From Incurvaria masculella (taxonomy: Eukaryota > Arthropoda > Insecta > Lepidoptera > Incurvariidae), in NCBI GenBank assembly GCA_946894095.1, contig OX335663.1:124001-188000 (forward strand): DNA of 64,000 nucleotides, read 5' to 3'. Each line of letters begins with the position of its first letter. Position 1 is the first letter of the stretch. A program made the position numbers and the translations under genes. This document shows, piece by piece, positions 1 through 10,913 of the stretch. Under the pieces are notes generated by a model, which was not told the origin of the DNA, searched no databases, and saw only the letters and a program-made list of their open reading frames with translations.

Positions 1-31
1 TAGTTTTTGTTACGACTATTTATCTCAGCCT
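1..31 (-). repeat. Fragment of a palindromic MITE-like repeat
   Basis: The first 31 bases (TTACGACTATTTATCTCAGCC...) are the reverse complement of the flank of the palindromic element at 9765-9905. Only this end is in the window. Confidence 0.45.
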
Positions 32-172
32 TAGGGTCTCAGATCTTCACCTCAGTCACCGTCACCGACCACGCCTCCGCGGCGCCGCCGCTGTACTGCG
101 CACAAGAACTCAGTCGACGTCATTTCATACCGTTCTCTTATTAGTCCTGCCTGGTGATCGTGGCACCCTTAT

Positions 173-718
173 TTGTCTCGCGTTTTCAGTGATGAAAATC
201 AAATGCTTGGATTAGATAAACATGATCAGTTATCATTAGCACCGGACGAACCATACAAAAACCGGTTTAGTCCGGCCATAATCCGCGCACTAATGTATTG
301 TCCGCACACTCTAAATACCATACGTCAGCTCCGTACGTGGCTACGTCAAAGAACTCTCACGCAACACCAAGACCTATGGAACAGCACCAGTGAATACAGA
401 CAGGCTAGGGAGGCGTTCCCGTCTCTTAACCCACGCCTGACCAGCCGTTTGCTAAATCAGACGAAAGGTAACCTACGCGTCATGGTAGGTATGCTAACTG
501 GACACTGTCAGCCCAACAAACACCTGTATGTTCTAGATGTAACCAACAGTCCCTTGTGCAGGGCTTGTCTAGGGGACGAAGAATCGGCTGCTCACGTCGT
601 GCTTCACTGCACAGGAGTAGCGACCCAACGGGCAGCAATCCTCGAATCACTGAGGTCGCTCCAAGATGCCTGCGCACACCCATCGAGGCTACTGCGCTTC
701 TGGGCTGAGCTGGGCTAG
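173..718 (+). pseudogene. Non-LTR retrotransposon 3' end (RNase H side, C-terminal zinc-knuckle tail)
   Basis: This open frame of about 181 residues has no convincing ATG at its start and lacks the endonuclease and reverse transcriptase that should precede it, so it is a 5'-truncated insertion. The C-terminal part contains a C-x2-C...H-x4-C knuckle (CRACLGDEESAAHVVLHC), typical of the tail of jockey/I-like non-LTR ORF2 proteins. A short 3' UTR follows, with AATAAA near 819. A shorter decayed copy of the same family lies at 6785-6895. Confidence 0.7.
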
Positions 719-839
719 ATGAGCTGAACAAACCTTCGACACAAAATACGCCACAAAGGCTTAAGTGTGGAAATGGAGCCCGACTACAAGCCACAAGTAA
801 ATAACGTCTAAAGGTCAATAAAATGTTACGAAATAAAAA

Positions 840-2580
840 TCGCTAGAATATACTTATTTAACGAGCAAGCGAAGCGAGCGAATTTCTCCGAGTCTACTTG
901 GATATTCCGTTGTTTATGCATTTAAGCACAGCTGGAAGAAACATAAAATGAAACGTGAAAATTACAGTAACATGATCACACATGAAGCAGAAATACGTAT
1001 TTATTTAGTTAAAAAAAGTTACAGCAGCAACAGTTAAATCTGATTTACCAAAGTAAGTATACACGTTTGTGCGACGATAACTCGAGTATCGTTCATCAGA
1101 ACGTCATGCAATTTGGTAGGCGATTAAATAAGGCAAATCGAATTTTGAAGTTCGAGCATGAGTCAAATCGGTTAAGGATTTGCCGAGATATGGGGTTGAA
1201 GAATAATTTGAAATTAAAACCTTGCCCAAAAAGGCTAAGGGTAATTATAGTTACAATATTATTTGAAACTAAAATCGTACCATATTTTTCCATAAATTCC
1301 GTACCATGGATATCATATTTTATGTTACTAACATTTTATTTCTTAAAACAGTCGCGAGCTCACAGTTCGAGGCGAAGTACCAGTTTGATGAGATTTGGAA
1401 AATATACCTTGATAGCAATACTTTTCACGTCTGAACTTTTCTTCTGCCTTTACTCTGCACATCTATTGTGGTACCATATTGTCGGTACCTAACGATATAC
1501 CACCGCGGAATGGACAGAATCCAGTATTCAGATAACGAGGGGACGCGCCGTTCGTTCCAAAGAATCTATTAAAAGTCACAAGTATTTTCAGGAATTGGAA
1601 CCGTAGACATATCTGACAATATAACATCTCTACTTGTCACAGAATATGGAAATAATATGTCATTGTCAACAAACGTTTTTAATTAAAGTATTGCTAGCAC
1701 TATTAGTTATTCTGTGGTATTGCCAGCATGTACAGTTAAATATATTTTTTAACACACCACCAGTAACGACAGTAGGGGATTTCAATAAGTGATAGTAGGG
1801 AAAGAATAACATAAGATACAGATAATAAAAGTCAACAGATGGGGTTGCAAATCACATTTGAGAATGAAAATTTTTGTTCGTTAGTCCGAAAACTCATGGT
1901 ACAAAAACAGGAACAAAATAGTCCAGTCCCATGTATGTAACAGCCCTTGGACGGTTGAACGATCCACCGGCAGCAGGCCTAGTCCTGGAATTCCGTAATC
2001 AGGAGTCAAACATTCTCAAGCGATTTTTTTCGACGGAAATGGAGGTGAAGAAGTTAAGAAATGCTTCACCTCCATGCTAGGAATGCTCCGGAATCTTTTC
2101 GTCAAGAAAATCCCCTATAAAAGCGGTTTTCCAGACTCTGGATTCCGGATTCATGACTACGGAATCTACTATGGGTGGAAAACACCATAGACCTAGCATG
2201 CGCGCGCAATGGAAAACACGCATGCAAAGTGTCACGATACGGAATGCGGTGGCAACCCGCCCTCGTTTGAAGTGACTGGCCGCCTGTTTTTGGAGGGAAC
2301 CCAACACAAAAGAAAGAAGTGTAGACATTGGGACTTTTGTTGGAAGGAATAAAAAAAGGCCAATCCACCAGCTTGGTGCAAAGCCTTCGAAAAATAAGAA
2401 GAATTTGATCCTCTCTATAAAGAAGAAGAAGAAGAAAATTTTCTATTAAAAAATATTTTTATGCAAAATCCTAAATTTTTAAGGCGATTTTCATGCGCCC
2501 GACATTTTAAATGTAGAAACGGCCGACTGGAGGTCTGCCCGTTGCCCTTTACATAAGGTTAGCTGAACACATTTTTTTCT
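840..2580. other. AT-rich intergenic stretch, no supported gene
   Basis: Open frames here (the longest about 141 codons at 1067-1492) have no recognisable domains and AT-driven composition. A short inverted repeat (GGAGGTGAAG with CTTCACCTCC) sits at 2039-2075. A 'tagacctagcatgcgc' motif near 2190 recurs near 3670 and resembles part of the 100-bp satellite at 16.1-17.4 kb. Confidence 0.5.
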
Positions 2581-2582
2581 TT

Positions 2583-2870
2583 CTATTCCGAGTATCTCTT
2601 CCCCGATCGCAGCCTCAAGAGTGAGAGGGAGCTAGCGTGTCGGGGAAGAGGCCACATTGTTCTGGTCTCTCCCCAGGGCGTTTGAGACGGGCGGAGGAGG
2701 AGATTTGAGGAAGAACTACACCAAGATCTAGTGGGAGCACGGGACTGGTAGGAGAGCTGGCCCGAGAGAGTGCTCCAGGGAGTAACCATCACTTTGGGAT
2801 CGCCCCTTGGCCGGCATCGTCGGTTGCGGGGCGTGAGAGTATTCCGCCCGCCTCCACTTCAACCCGGTCA
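2583..2870. other. GC-rich fragment of unknown origin
   Basis: The composition is clearly richer in GC than both flanks, with open but unrecognisable frames on either strand. It could be a decayed retroelement fragment. I see no catalytic motif. Confidence 0.25.
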
Positions 2871-3119
2871 TACCACTTATATCTAGGATATGTATTACAT
2901 ATAGGAATACATATTGTGTTACTCAACTCTCGTTTCCTTCAACGCGGAACCATCCGTTCCTGACCTGACCCTTCTGCCCGCTTCACGAGAGCTCCGTGAT
3001 AAAAGGTATTTTTTTACAAAAGTTTACTTTACAGAGATAAATACCTATATCGTTTTACTGCTGTATTTTCTGCACACTCTTTACGAATTCCTGTCAAATC
3101 GTCACTTATTGAATGTTTT

Positions 3120-3215
3120 TTGAATGGCTTTGCGGACCATTTTGGGTGCTTCCAGGGACCACCATCCAGGGTTGTTCTGCGGAGCACCAGTTAAGAACCA
3201 CTGGTTTAGAGAAAC
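3120..3215. mobile_element. Possible end of a hAT-type MITE
   Basis: It contains GTTAAGAACCACTG, the reverse complement of CAGTGGTTCTTAAC, a common terminal sequence of non-autonomous hAT elements. The opposite terminus was not found, so this is one end or a remnant. Confidence 0.3.
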
Positions 3216-3799
3216 CGCTCGTCGAATATTACACAATTGGAATTTTCTAGCTACAGATCTAACTGTTCCCCGTAACAACACGTAACGTAGGAGCAGTATC
3301 TTTGTCTGATTTCGTTTATCGCTGTTTCATTGTTGGTGTACAATCCTTGTGAATGGTATATTATAGCCGCGTTGCTGGATGTCTGCCGCCCAGGAGTATT
3401 CACCAGGGGTTTTCCTATTACTGTCGATCCCTTTCTCCGCATCTATGCGTCCTGATAAGCGAAGAATACCTTCTTCGTCCAACATTAGCGACAACTTGGC
3501 CAGTCGACCCTTTCCAATCGGACAAGCGATTTCTTCTGAAAATATGTCTTCTTGCCTACTACCTACGTAGAACTTCTCGTATTTCTTCGGTAAGGCAATT
3601 TAAACTGACAAAACTTCACGACACATAGATCGTGGTCAATTATTTTTTTCGTCGCGCGAGTTGATTGTTTTGGCCATAGACCTAGCATGCGCTCGCAGGT
3701 TTTGGCATGATTTTCTCGTTTATCTAAAACTGTGTATTTTAGGATACGTATAAGGAAATGTTTTAGGGTATTAAAACGTTGGCTGGAGTGTGATCGCTA

Positions 3800-3946
3800 T
3801 ACAGGGTGTCAGCGTATTCCTTGGCAAATTTTGTTGTACGTAATTTTTTTTAGTCGTACAACAAAATGTCATCCACCTTTTTTGCTTAAACTATGCCAAG
3901 GAATATGTGGCTAGCTTTTGGACCATACCTCCTTTAACACCCCGTA
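3800..3946. mobile_element. 147-bp palindromic MITE with TACAGGGTGT/ACACCCCGTA ends
   Basis: The ends are imperfect inverted repeats (TACAGGGTGT and ACACCCCGTA), preceded by TA. Inside lies a second inverted pair (ATTTTGTTGTAC and GTACAACAAAAT), so the element can fold over nearly its full length. The TA flank suggests a Tc1/mariner-type origin, which is inference. Confidence 0.6.
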
Positions 3947-3989
3947 CATGATAATATGATTCGTATGTTCATTGTTCAACAAGCCATTT

Positions 3990-4290
3990 ACGATATCAAT
4001 GCGATGGTACCAACCCGGGCGGGATTAACCCTACCACCTAGTACGTAAGGACCCCTTCCAGTTTTATGTGGAATCCGAACCACGGCCAGAGGCTTGACAA
4101 TACACCATGTCCATATAAAATACAAATTGTCCGTGTTTTCCATCCAGTTCAATGTAGCCGTGCAATATAAGGAAGGTCCTGGCATGGCACCTAGTTCCCA
4201 TGTGGTGTGTTGGGCTAATACCATGACAGAACTTGTGGTATTAGCCATCCATGTCCAGTCACATAAAAAAAAAAAAAAAAAATGTATGCT
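3990..4290. repeat. tRNA-derived SINE, two fragments in opposite orientation
   Basis: Bases 3990-4080 match the middle of the SINE described at 7105-7525 in reverse orientation. Bases 4090-4290 match its 3' half in forward orientation and end in an A-run. This is one of three places where the family occurs as an inverted or broken pair. Confidence 0.65.
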
Positions 4291-4584
4291 CCCGTAGACC
4301 GTATGCACCGTAGCCTGGGTTGGACAGTACTCGTGCATTCTGTAAGCTTACTCCAGATTTCCATTGTTATGTAGGAGTGACTTTTATAGAGTGTCTTTAG
4401 AGCTGCAAGACATTTACAGCTTGTGGTGAAGGGGCTAGAGGACTTGCCTCTGATGCGAAATGTTATGGGTTCTATCTTTTTTTTTCTTGTAACGAAAAAT
4501 AAAGACATATGTATTAAAACATTTTAATTATCACTTACCCGAGATTGTGCACCCCAGCCTCATTAATGTATGTTTGTTTAATTA

Positions 4585-4650
4585 TGTTATACCCTTTACG
4601 ATGGTACGGAACCCTTCATGTGCGAGTCCGACTCGCACTTGGCCGGTTTT
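4585..4650 (+). repeat. 3' end of a lepidopteran dispersed repeat (GGTTCCGTA family)
   Basis: It carries the block ending GAGTCCGACTCGCACTTGGCCGG, shared with 8565-8858, 15190-15440, 20370-20432 and, inverted, 6270-6335. The hairpin GTGCGAGTC/GACTCGCAC just before the end recalls Helitron 3' ends, but the class is not certain. Confidence 0.5.
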
Positions 4651-5317
4651 CATATACGATTTCGAGTATGCCTTGGCCTTGGTATTGCGATATTGCTGAG
4701 GATCACGAAGAACAATACTTTAATAGGTATTCCAATTTCATCACATTCCACTAATTCATTGGGTGGACTACGAAAATTGGAAATCATCATATGTGTTTCG
4801 TTTAGTATTATATATAGCTGAACGCCTTTTTCATCTAAGGCTCAACGGGTATAATTAAAAAATGCTTAAACAATTTTGAACCACGAAGTTGAACGCAAAC
4901 ATAATCGAAAGCGCCGAGTAGAGTTGAGGGTAGGCCAAAAAATACTTTTCTTTCGGTTCAAGCTCACCCGAACACGTCTTTTGATCTGTAAACGTGGTGG
5001 CCTGAGGAAGTGACATTGGGGAACGATTATAATTGGGATTGTTTGCGTGATTTTATAAAGTTACAAGGTAAGTGAAGATCACTCATCAATATTACTGTAC
5101 GTTATATATTATTTGCTATATCGCGTGCAAATTGTCAATGTTGTACAATATGGTATCCGTTCCATGTGCGGAGGAAAATCGGTCCAACCCATGTCTAGAT
5201 CCATCCTACAGGCGCTGTAGCCAAGAGAGATATCAACTTATTCGGTGATATTGGTACTGCTTGTTCCCTCGTCTTGGGGTGAGTACACGAAAGGACACGA
5301 AATCAAAATAATTTTTT

Positions 5318-5655
5318 TTAATGCAACCTGACATGGATGGCTAATACAACCCAACTACCGTTATGATATCAGCCCAATGCGCCACATTCCCTTTATGAGC
5401 ACGGCTACATTGAACTGGATGGATAACATGGGCAATTTTTCATTGCCGCTTCGACCATCTTTTCATCCAATTCGATGGCGCCAACCCGGGCGGGCTTAAA
5501 CCCTACCACCTAGTAGGGGAAGGGGACCTACAGTTTTACATGGATTCCGAACCATGGAGCAGCTCGCATTCGTGACGAAATGCACTTATCGAACTCGGAA
5601 AGAGAAAGAAAGTGGTGCGTGTCGTGGCAAGGAATTGAACCCAGACCCTCCCAGG
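5318..5655 (-). repeat. tRNA-derived SINE copy (reverse orientation)
   Basis: It matches the SINE at 7105-7525 in reverse, from its A-rich tail (the poly-T at 5318) to near its tRNA-like head. It abuts a forward partial copy at 5656-5832, so the two form an inverted pair. Confidence 0.7.
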
Positions 5656-5832
5656 GTTAAGCCCGGTTGGTACCACCGCATTGGATGAAACTAGTTGAAG
5701 CGGCAATGCAACATGGTCCGTGTTTTCCATCCAGTTCAATACAGCCGTGCTCCTGGCATGGCACCTAATTCCTTCGGGAACGCGATGTGTTGGGGTAGTA
5801 TAATGTGGTATTAGCCGTCGTTGTAAGGTTCC
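5656..5832 (+). repeat. tRNA-derived SINE, partial forward copy
   Basis: This is the 3' half of the same SINE in forward orientation, directly adjoining the reverse copy. The junction lies near 'cccagaccctcccaggg'. Confidence 0.65.
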
Positions 5833-6029
5833 ATTAAAATAAATAAATAAAAATCGGGGCTTAGACCAATCATGACAGTCATGTACTGGGGAGGCTACTA
5901 TCGTAAATTTACTCGCCGGGTGAGTGAGCAAAGTGAGTGATTAAATATTATGTTTAGTTTTTGTATATGTAACTGGGCATGGATGGCTAATACCGAATTG
6001 ACCGTCAGATATTAGCCTAACACACCACA

Positions 6030-6275
6030 TGGGAACTAAGTTGCATTTCGTCCGCCGAGTGATTACGCCTAAAGCTAGGATAGCGATGCATACTGTGTAC
6101 TGTGTGTGTACTGTGTGTGTACTGGTGTATGGAAGCGAGTTTTGGGTATGGCAGAAGAGGCACGAATGTAGAATAAATGCAGTAGAAATACGTTCCTTGA
6201 GGAAAGTTTGCGGAGTTTATCTAGCGAACACATTTCGAAACGACTGGGTTAGAGAGCAATGTCGATTGAAAAAAC
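6030..6275 (+). pseudogene. RTE-clade LINE remnant (C-terminal end of reverse transcriptase ORF)
   Basis: The short frame reads VYGSEFWVWQKRH...INAVEIRSLRKVCGV, the tail of RTE-type reverse transcriptases. It is preceded by a SINE scrap (5965-6040, reverse) and followed by the inverted GGTTCCGTA-family fragment at 6270-6335. Catalytic motifs are absent. Confidence 0.65.
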
Positions 6276-6339
6276 CGGTCAAGTGCGAGTAGGTCTCGCA
6301 CACGAAGGGTTCCGTACCATCGTACAAGATATAACACAA

Positions 6340-7100
6340 AATGTCCGTGTTTTCTCCAGTTCAATGTACGCCCGTTACCACCACCTCCAAGTACAAAAAT
6401 CCCAAAGTTAACTTTCGGGTACACCATTTAAATATGCCATGTAACCGAAAGTTACTTATCGGATTTCAGCTAACTGGAGGCGGTGAAAACAGGGGGTAGC
6501 CGAGCAATCACGGAATATTGGAGCAATAGTATAAGGAAAGCCCGCGCATGGCACCTAGTTAAGTAGGTTTTTTATCGAGCATTTATCAGAATTAATTAAA
6601 CAGTTAATTAATTTCATTTAAATAAAGAATTATTTTTATTCAAAATTTCCAAGCATATCCTCGCCAGGTGAACCACGCGACAGAACATACTCGCACCACC
6701 GAATTGGCGTACTACTAAGATATGGTGTTTCGGATTTTTTTTATTTTTACACCTGTACATTCATATCCCGTATTCTGAGAGAACCTGCCAAAACCTAGAA
6801 CGAGATTATTGCCGGACTAACCATACAAAAACCGGTTTAGTTTGGCGTATTAAAGTTAGTCCGCCCACTCTGAATATGGCTGTTCGTGTGTGCCAATTTA
6901 TATTTATTTCAAAATTATTATTCATTGTTGTTTTCATCTAAGGAATGAGATCTTATATTATATTTATACATCCGCCACATTGCAGATGCAGTTCGTTGGC
7001 GGAAACAATTCTCTCATTATACAAATTAATAACGATTACTAGTAATGCGTGCCTTAATTTTGTTAAAATAAGTTAATTATTATAAATTAATTATTATAAC
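6340..7100. other. Intergenic stretch with LINE scrap at 6785-6895
   Basis: Only one piece is recognisable: 6785-6895 matches the LINE tail at 230-345 (shared run ACCATACAAAAACCGG) and is degraded. A SINE-derived CATGGCACCTAGTT lies near 6547. I see nothing else here. Confidence 0.45.
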
Positions 7101-7104
7101 TTGA

Positions 7105-7525
7105 GCGGCTCGTAGCCTAGTGGCGCGGGGACTGGCCTAGCGTACCAGAGGCCTGGGTTCGATTCCGACATGCACCACTGTCTTTCTCTTTCCGAGTTCG
7201 ATAAGTGCATTTCGTCACGAATGCGAGCTGCTCCATGGTTCGGAATCCATGTAAAACTGTAGGTCCTCTTCCCCTATTAGGTGGTAGGGTTTAAGCCCGC
7301 CCGGATTGGTACCATCGCATTGGATGAAAATATGGTCGAAGCGGCAATTAAACATTGTCCGTGTTTTCCATCCAGTTCAATGTAGCCGTGCTCATAAAAG
7401 GAAGATCCTAGCATGGCACCTAATTCCTTCGGGCATGTGGTGTATTGGGCTAATATCATAACGGTAGTTGTGTGGTATTAGCCATCAATGTCAGGTCGCA
7501 TAAACAAAAAAATAATAATTAAAAA
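7105..7525 (+). repeat. tRNA-derived SINE, best full-length copy
   Basis: The head has tRNA-like internal promoter boxes: TAGCCTAGTGGCGCGG (box A-like) and GGTTCGATTCC (box B). A body of about 350 bp unrelated to tRNA follows, ending in an A-rich tail after GCATAAAC. Other copies, whole or partial, lie at 5318-5832, 13591-14000, 18100-18503, 20040-20315, 21925-22045, 27925-28195, 29605-29998 and 43505-43690. It is a retroposed repeat, not a tRNA gene. Confidence 0.8.
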
Positions 7526-7692
7526 ATGCAGTCATGCAAGGATTGGTTTGACTCATTAAATAAATTCAATTCAATTCAAATATTTTTAAAAGTCGCTCGC
7601 CACAGCCACCGAGTCTAATCGGAAATAAAATGTTTTTTTGTGGCTGCGCTCGGGACAAAAGGTGCTCAGAAAAGCCAAATGTAGGTAGGTAG

Positions 7693-7988
7693 GTACCAGC
7701 CGAGGTACCAGCCGAGGTACCAGCCGAGGTACCAGCCGAGGTACCAGCCGAGGTACCAGCCGAGGTACCAGCCGAGGTACCAGCCGAGGTACCAGCCGAG
7801 GTACCAGCCGAGGTACCAGCCGAGGTACCAGCCGAGGTACCAGCCGAGGTACCAGCCGAGGTACCAGCCGAGGTACCAGCCGAGGTACCAGCCGAGGTAC
7901 CAGCCGAGGTACCAGCCGAGGTACCAGCCGAGGTACCAGCCGAGGTACCAGCCGAGGTACCAGCCGAGGTACCAGCCGAGGTACCAGC
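7693..7988. repeat. 12-bp minisatellite, about 25 perfect or near-perfect units
   Basis: The unit GTACCAGCCGAG repeats head to tail about 25 times. On the minus strand this keeps a frame open as a Ser-Ala-Gly-Thr repeat. I do not call that frame a gene, because it owes its openness to the 12-bp period. Confidence 0.95.
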
Positions 7989-8299
7989 GGATTCGCGAAC
8001 TATTGCTTGACTATCGAGCTTGTTCAAATTACGTAAATATCGTAATAGAACGACACCAATCAAAAGTTAAAATCATACGGATAGGATCACATCTCTATAA
8101 TAATGCTCATTATCATGAAATCTTACTAAAGAATTAATCATTGCTTATAATAAAATTGCATCTTTGCACGTGTCCGACCTGTCCGACACACTCGGTATAA
8201 GATGCCACGACAGTCATAAAGAAATGGAACATTCAATTTCTAAATAAATAATTTTCTTGTATTTTCTTACCAACAAGATACCAATTTTCTGCTTTTTAA

Positions 8300-8564
8300 C
8301 CGACTTCAAAAAAGGAGGAGGTTATCAATTCGTCTGTATGTTTTTTTTTATGTTTGTTACCTCATAACTTTTGCCTGGGTGAACCGATTTTAATGATTAT
8401 TTTCTTAAATGATAGCTAGTGCTTCCCAAGTGGTCGCATTTTAATTTGGTTAAGTTCTGACAATGATATCCATGAGAAAATCATAAAAGTCTTAAATTTG
8501 TATTAAGATGTGCGCGACAAATGGACGAATAACTCAATATAACGCCAACCGATTCCGGTGATTC
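8300..8564. repeat. Lepidopteran AACCGACTTCAAA repeat fragment and flanking AT-rich DNA
   Basis: It begins with TTTTAACCGACTTCAAAAAAGG and a GGAGGTTATCAATTCGTCTG block that recurs widely in lepidopteran introns. The same AACCGACTTCAAA core forms the outer ends of the palindrome at 8930-9180. Confidence 0.45.
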
Positions 8565-8858
8565 TTTTTAGGGTTCCGTACCCAAAGGGTAAAAACGGAA
8601 CCCTATTACTAAGCCTCCGCTGTCCGTCCGTCCGTCCGTCTGTCCGTCTGTCACAGGGCTGTATCTCATGAACTGTAATAGTTAAGCAGCTGAAATTTTC
8701 ACAGATTGTGTATTTATTTTGCCGCTTTAACAACAAATAGGTAAAATAAAAAAATAATAAGCAGTAAAGGGGGGCCCCATACAAAAAACGTGATTTTTTG
8801 GTGTTGATGGTACGGAACCCTTCGTGTGCGAGTCCGACTCGCACTTGGCCGGTTTTTT
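8565..8858 (+). repeat. Lepidopteran dispersed repeat, GGTTCCGTA family, long copy
   Basis: It starts TTTTTAGGGTTCCGTACC, has a (GTCC)n tract and ends TCCGACTCGCACTTGGCCGG. A second long copy is at 15190-15440. No protein-coding capacity is seen, so it is non-autonomous. The hairpin near the 3' end is compatible with a Helitron-type end but not diagnostic. Confidence 0.6.
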
Positions 8859-8929
8859 ATTGGAAAGGACGTGTACAAATTAGTAAGTGTACTTCAGATT
8901 CAACAAAAATAAACAAATTAAAAAAAAAT

Positions 8930-9180
8930 TACAAAAAAATAACCGACTTCAAAGAAAAAGCACTAAAAAGTAAAAAATAATTTCCATTTTTGTAGTTACG
9001 ATTTATGTTATTTTTTGAGTCGGTGTCAGCCAATGTTAGGTTAGGTTAGGTTAGGTTCTCTTGATTGGCGCAGCGCGTGCCCGGCTGACGCCGACTCAAA
9101 AAATAAAAGAAAACGTAACTACAAAAATGGAAATTATTTTTTACTTTTTAGTGCTTTTTCTTTGAAGTCGGTTATTTTTT
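8930..9180. repeat. Long palindrome with a (TTAGG)4 centre
   Basis: Arms of about 85 bp (8940-9024 and 9091-9176) are near-exact inverted copies beginning AACCGACTTCAAAG. The centre holds four tandem TTAGG units at 9036-9055, the insect telomere motif, followed by a GC-rich spacer. Confidence 0.85.
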
Positions 9181-9764
9181 TTTGTTAATTTTTATTTTTT
9201 TGATTTTAATGTTTAAACTTTTTGTTAGTCAAACTACACTTAAGTTACGTCACAAAACTTAGCGGATTCGATTAACCCAGTAAAGAAGAACCCGCAAAGA
9301 AACTTCACGTGTTTACATCGTCGATCTCCGTGGGCTTACATAACATATTTTTCCGTTCATAATTATGAATGCACAAAATGCTAACTGCCAAACAATTCCA
9401 TAACAATAGAAACAGCAACGCTCCGTTTAAATTACTTACAACTAACACTACTGTCCCCATATCCTAGTTACCATGCCCTAACAATTTTGACTGTGTATAA
9501 GTCAATGGACTGTATTTTTGTTGATTGTTGAGAGTTGCTTTGCAAAGTGTTCGCAAAGCAACTTTGCGAAACAAATATTTTCTAAACATGGATTTTTGCG
9601 TCTTTATTTTTGTTAGAATTCTTGCAATGTTCTCTGCAACAACTTGTGACAACCATCATTTACTTGATTCAGCTAAAACCTTTTGAAATAGCTTTTGATA
9701 TGATTTGATTACAATTAAAATTTCGAAAATTAAAAAATACATCTGCTGGGTAGATACTTAGGCT

Positions 9765-9905
9765 GAGATAAATAGTCGTAACGACTAACGAAAAGTAGTA
9801 CTTTGTGACGTCGCTTTGACACATTTTGTATAGACGAAATCTCAAACTAATGCAAAGTGACGTCACAAAGTACTACTTTTCGTTAGTCTTTAGTTTTCGT
9901 TATGA
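9765..9905. mobile_element. Palindromic MITE-like element with 30-bp perfect arms
   Basis: The 30-bp arm starting GACTAACGAAAAGTAGTACT at 9783-9812 is repeated inverted at 9859-9888. Outer flanks (TAGTCGTAAC and CGTTATGACTA) extend the symmetry. A related fragment is at 1-31. Confidence 0.7.
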
Positions 9906-10232
9906 CTACCTACTTGTCTTACCTCAGAGCTAGAACGATCGATATAGTTTTATATTACCAGAAAATATATCTATTTCACAACGAGATAAACGTACGTTCA
10001 GTAGAGGGAGCACGAACGCAACAATAAGGCTGTAAGGCTGAAAACGAGTAATATAGAGGATTATCGGTCTGTTCAGCTGTATCGTTCGTTTGTGCTCCCG
10101 CTTCTGGTGTCGATACATGCGAGGAATGGACTGCAACATTGTAGTTATTAAGCATCGCTCCGTTGCGCGCAGTGTCCTCGCGAGTGACGGTGAGGCACGG
10201 CGGCGGTGGTGCGCGGCAGCCTCGGCGGCAGC

Positions 10233-10458
10233 ATGCGCGCGCTGGCGTGGGCGGCGGTCGCGTGGCTGGCAGCGGCGGCTGCGCGGCCGGCGGCTGCGCA
10301 GTTCCCGGGGCACGGCGACGCGGCGGCGGCGGTGGACGCGGCGGTGTCGTGCGACGACGCCGGAGTCTTCGTGTGCCGGAACTTCGCGTGCGTGCCGATG
10401 GACCACAGATGCGATGGCGTCCCGCACTGCGCGGACGGCTCCGACGAACACTTCTGCG
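10233..10458 (+). CDS. LRP1: LRP1-like exon 1: signal peptide and LDLa 1
   Basis: The start is the first ATG (10233) of a GC-rich frame. It gives a signal peptide (MRALAWAAVAWLAAAAA, cleavage likely before Gln) and a complete six-cysteine LDLa with DGVPHCADGSDE calcium-cage residues. Donor G|GTATAT; the exon ends in phase 1. Frames in other phases of this CpG-rich exon are shadows. A promoter was not recognised upstream. Confidence 0.85.
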
Positions 10459-10502
10459 GTATATCCCACAGACAATACGTCTTTTTCGACTATCCATTTG
10501 AT

Positions 10503-10560
10503 CGAGCTACTACGCATCGTCTGCAAAGGTCTGACTTTGCAGACGATGCGTAGTAGCTCG
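10503..10560. repeat. Perfect 26-bp hairpin just after exon 1
   Basis: A 26-bp arm starting CGAGCTACTACGCATCG (10503-10528) is followed by a 6-base loop and its exact reverse complement (10535-10560). Confidence 0.95.
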
Positions 10561-10684
10561 TATGAGTACTACCTTATCCTTGTTATGTACGTGCGTCAGC
10601 GTTGAAACGATGCTCACTTCTGATAAGATGAACTGGCACACGTGATCGAGCGGGGAAAGAAACGGGGTAGCAGCGTGCTCTAGG

Positions 10685-10913
10685 CAGCAGCTCCGCAGCG
10701 CCGACGGCGGCTACTGCAACCCCGCCTGCTAGGGCTGCAACCGGGAGACCGACTGTCACAACTGTGATCTCTATTGCAGGGGAGATAACGACGGCGGCGT
10801 TGCAGGTAGTTGCGTGTACAAAGCTGCAGCTCTGCAGCGCCGACAGCGGCTACTGCAACCCCGCCTGCAACCGGGAGGGAGCCCGACTAGCACGACTGTG
10901 CTCTCTATTGCAG
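10685..10913 (+). repeat. Two decayed copies of LRP1-like exon 2
   Basis: Two stretches about 135 bp apart copy the middle of exon 2 (CAGCGCCGACGGCGGCTACTGC and CAGCGCCGACAGCGGCTACTGC) with the preceding intron end CTCTATTGCAGG. Both lose LDLa cysteines or reading frame, so they are pseudo-exons. Confidence 0.8.

Noticed and set aside
1067..1492. 141-codon frame
   Set aside because: AT-rich composition, no domain, no regulatory context.
7105..7525. tRNA gene from box A and box B sequences
   Set aside because: The boxes head a repeat of about 400 bp with an A-rich tail found about ten times; it is a SINE and no cloverleaf acceptor stem was found.
7693..7988. CRISPR-like regular repeat
   Set aside because: The units are directly contiguous with no spacers, in a eukaryotic intergenic region.
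7566..8063. 165-codon minus-strand frame with a Ser-Ala-Gly-Thr repeat
   Set aside because: It is open only because a 12-bp minisatellite has a period divisible by three; flanks are not protein-like.
9930..10605. Long Arg-rich frames on both strands around the first receptor exon
   Set aside because: They are shadows of a CpG-rich exon; only the frame with signal peptide and LDLa cysteines is biologically sensible.
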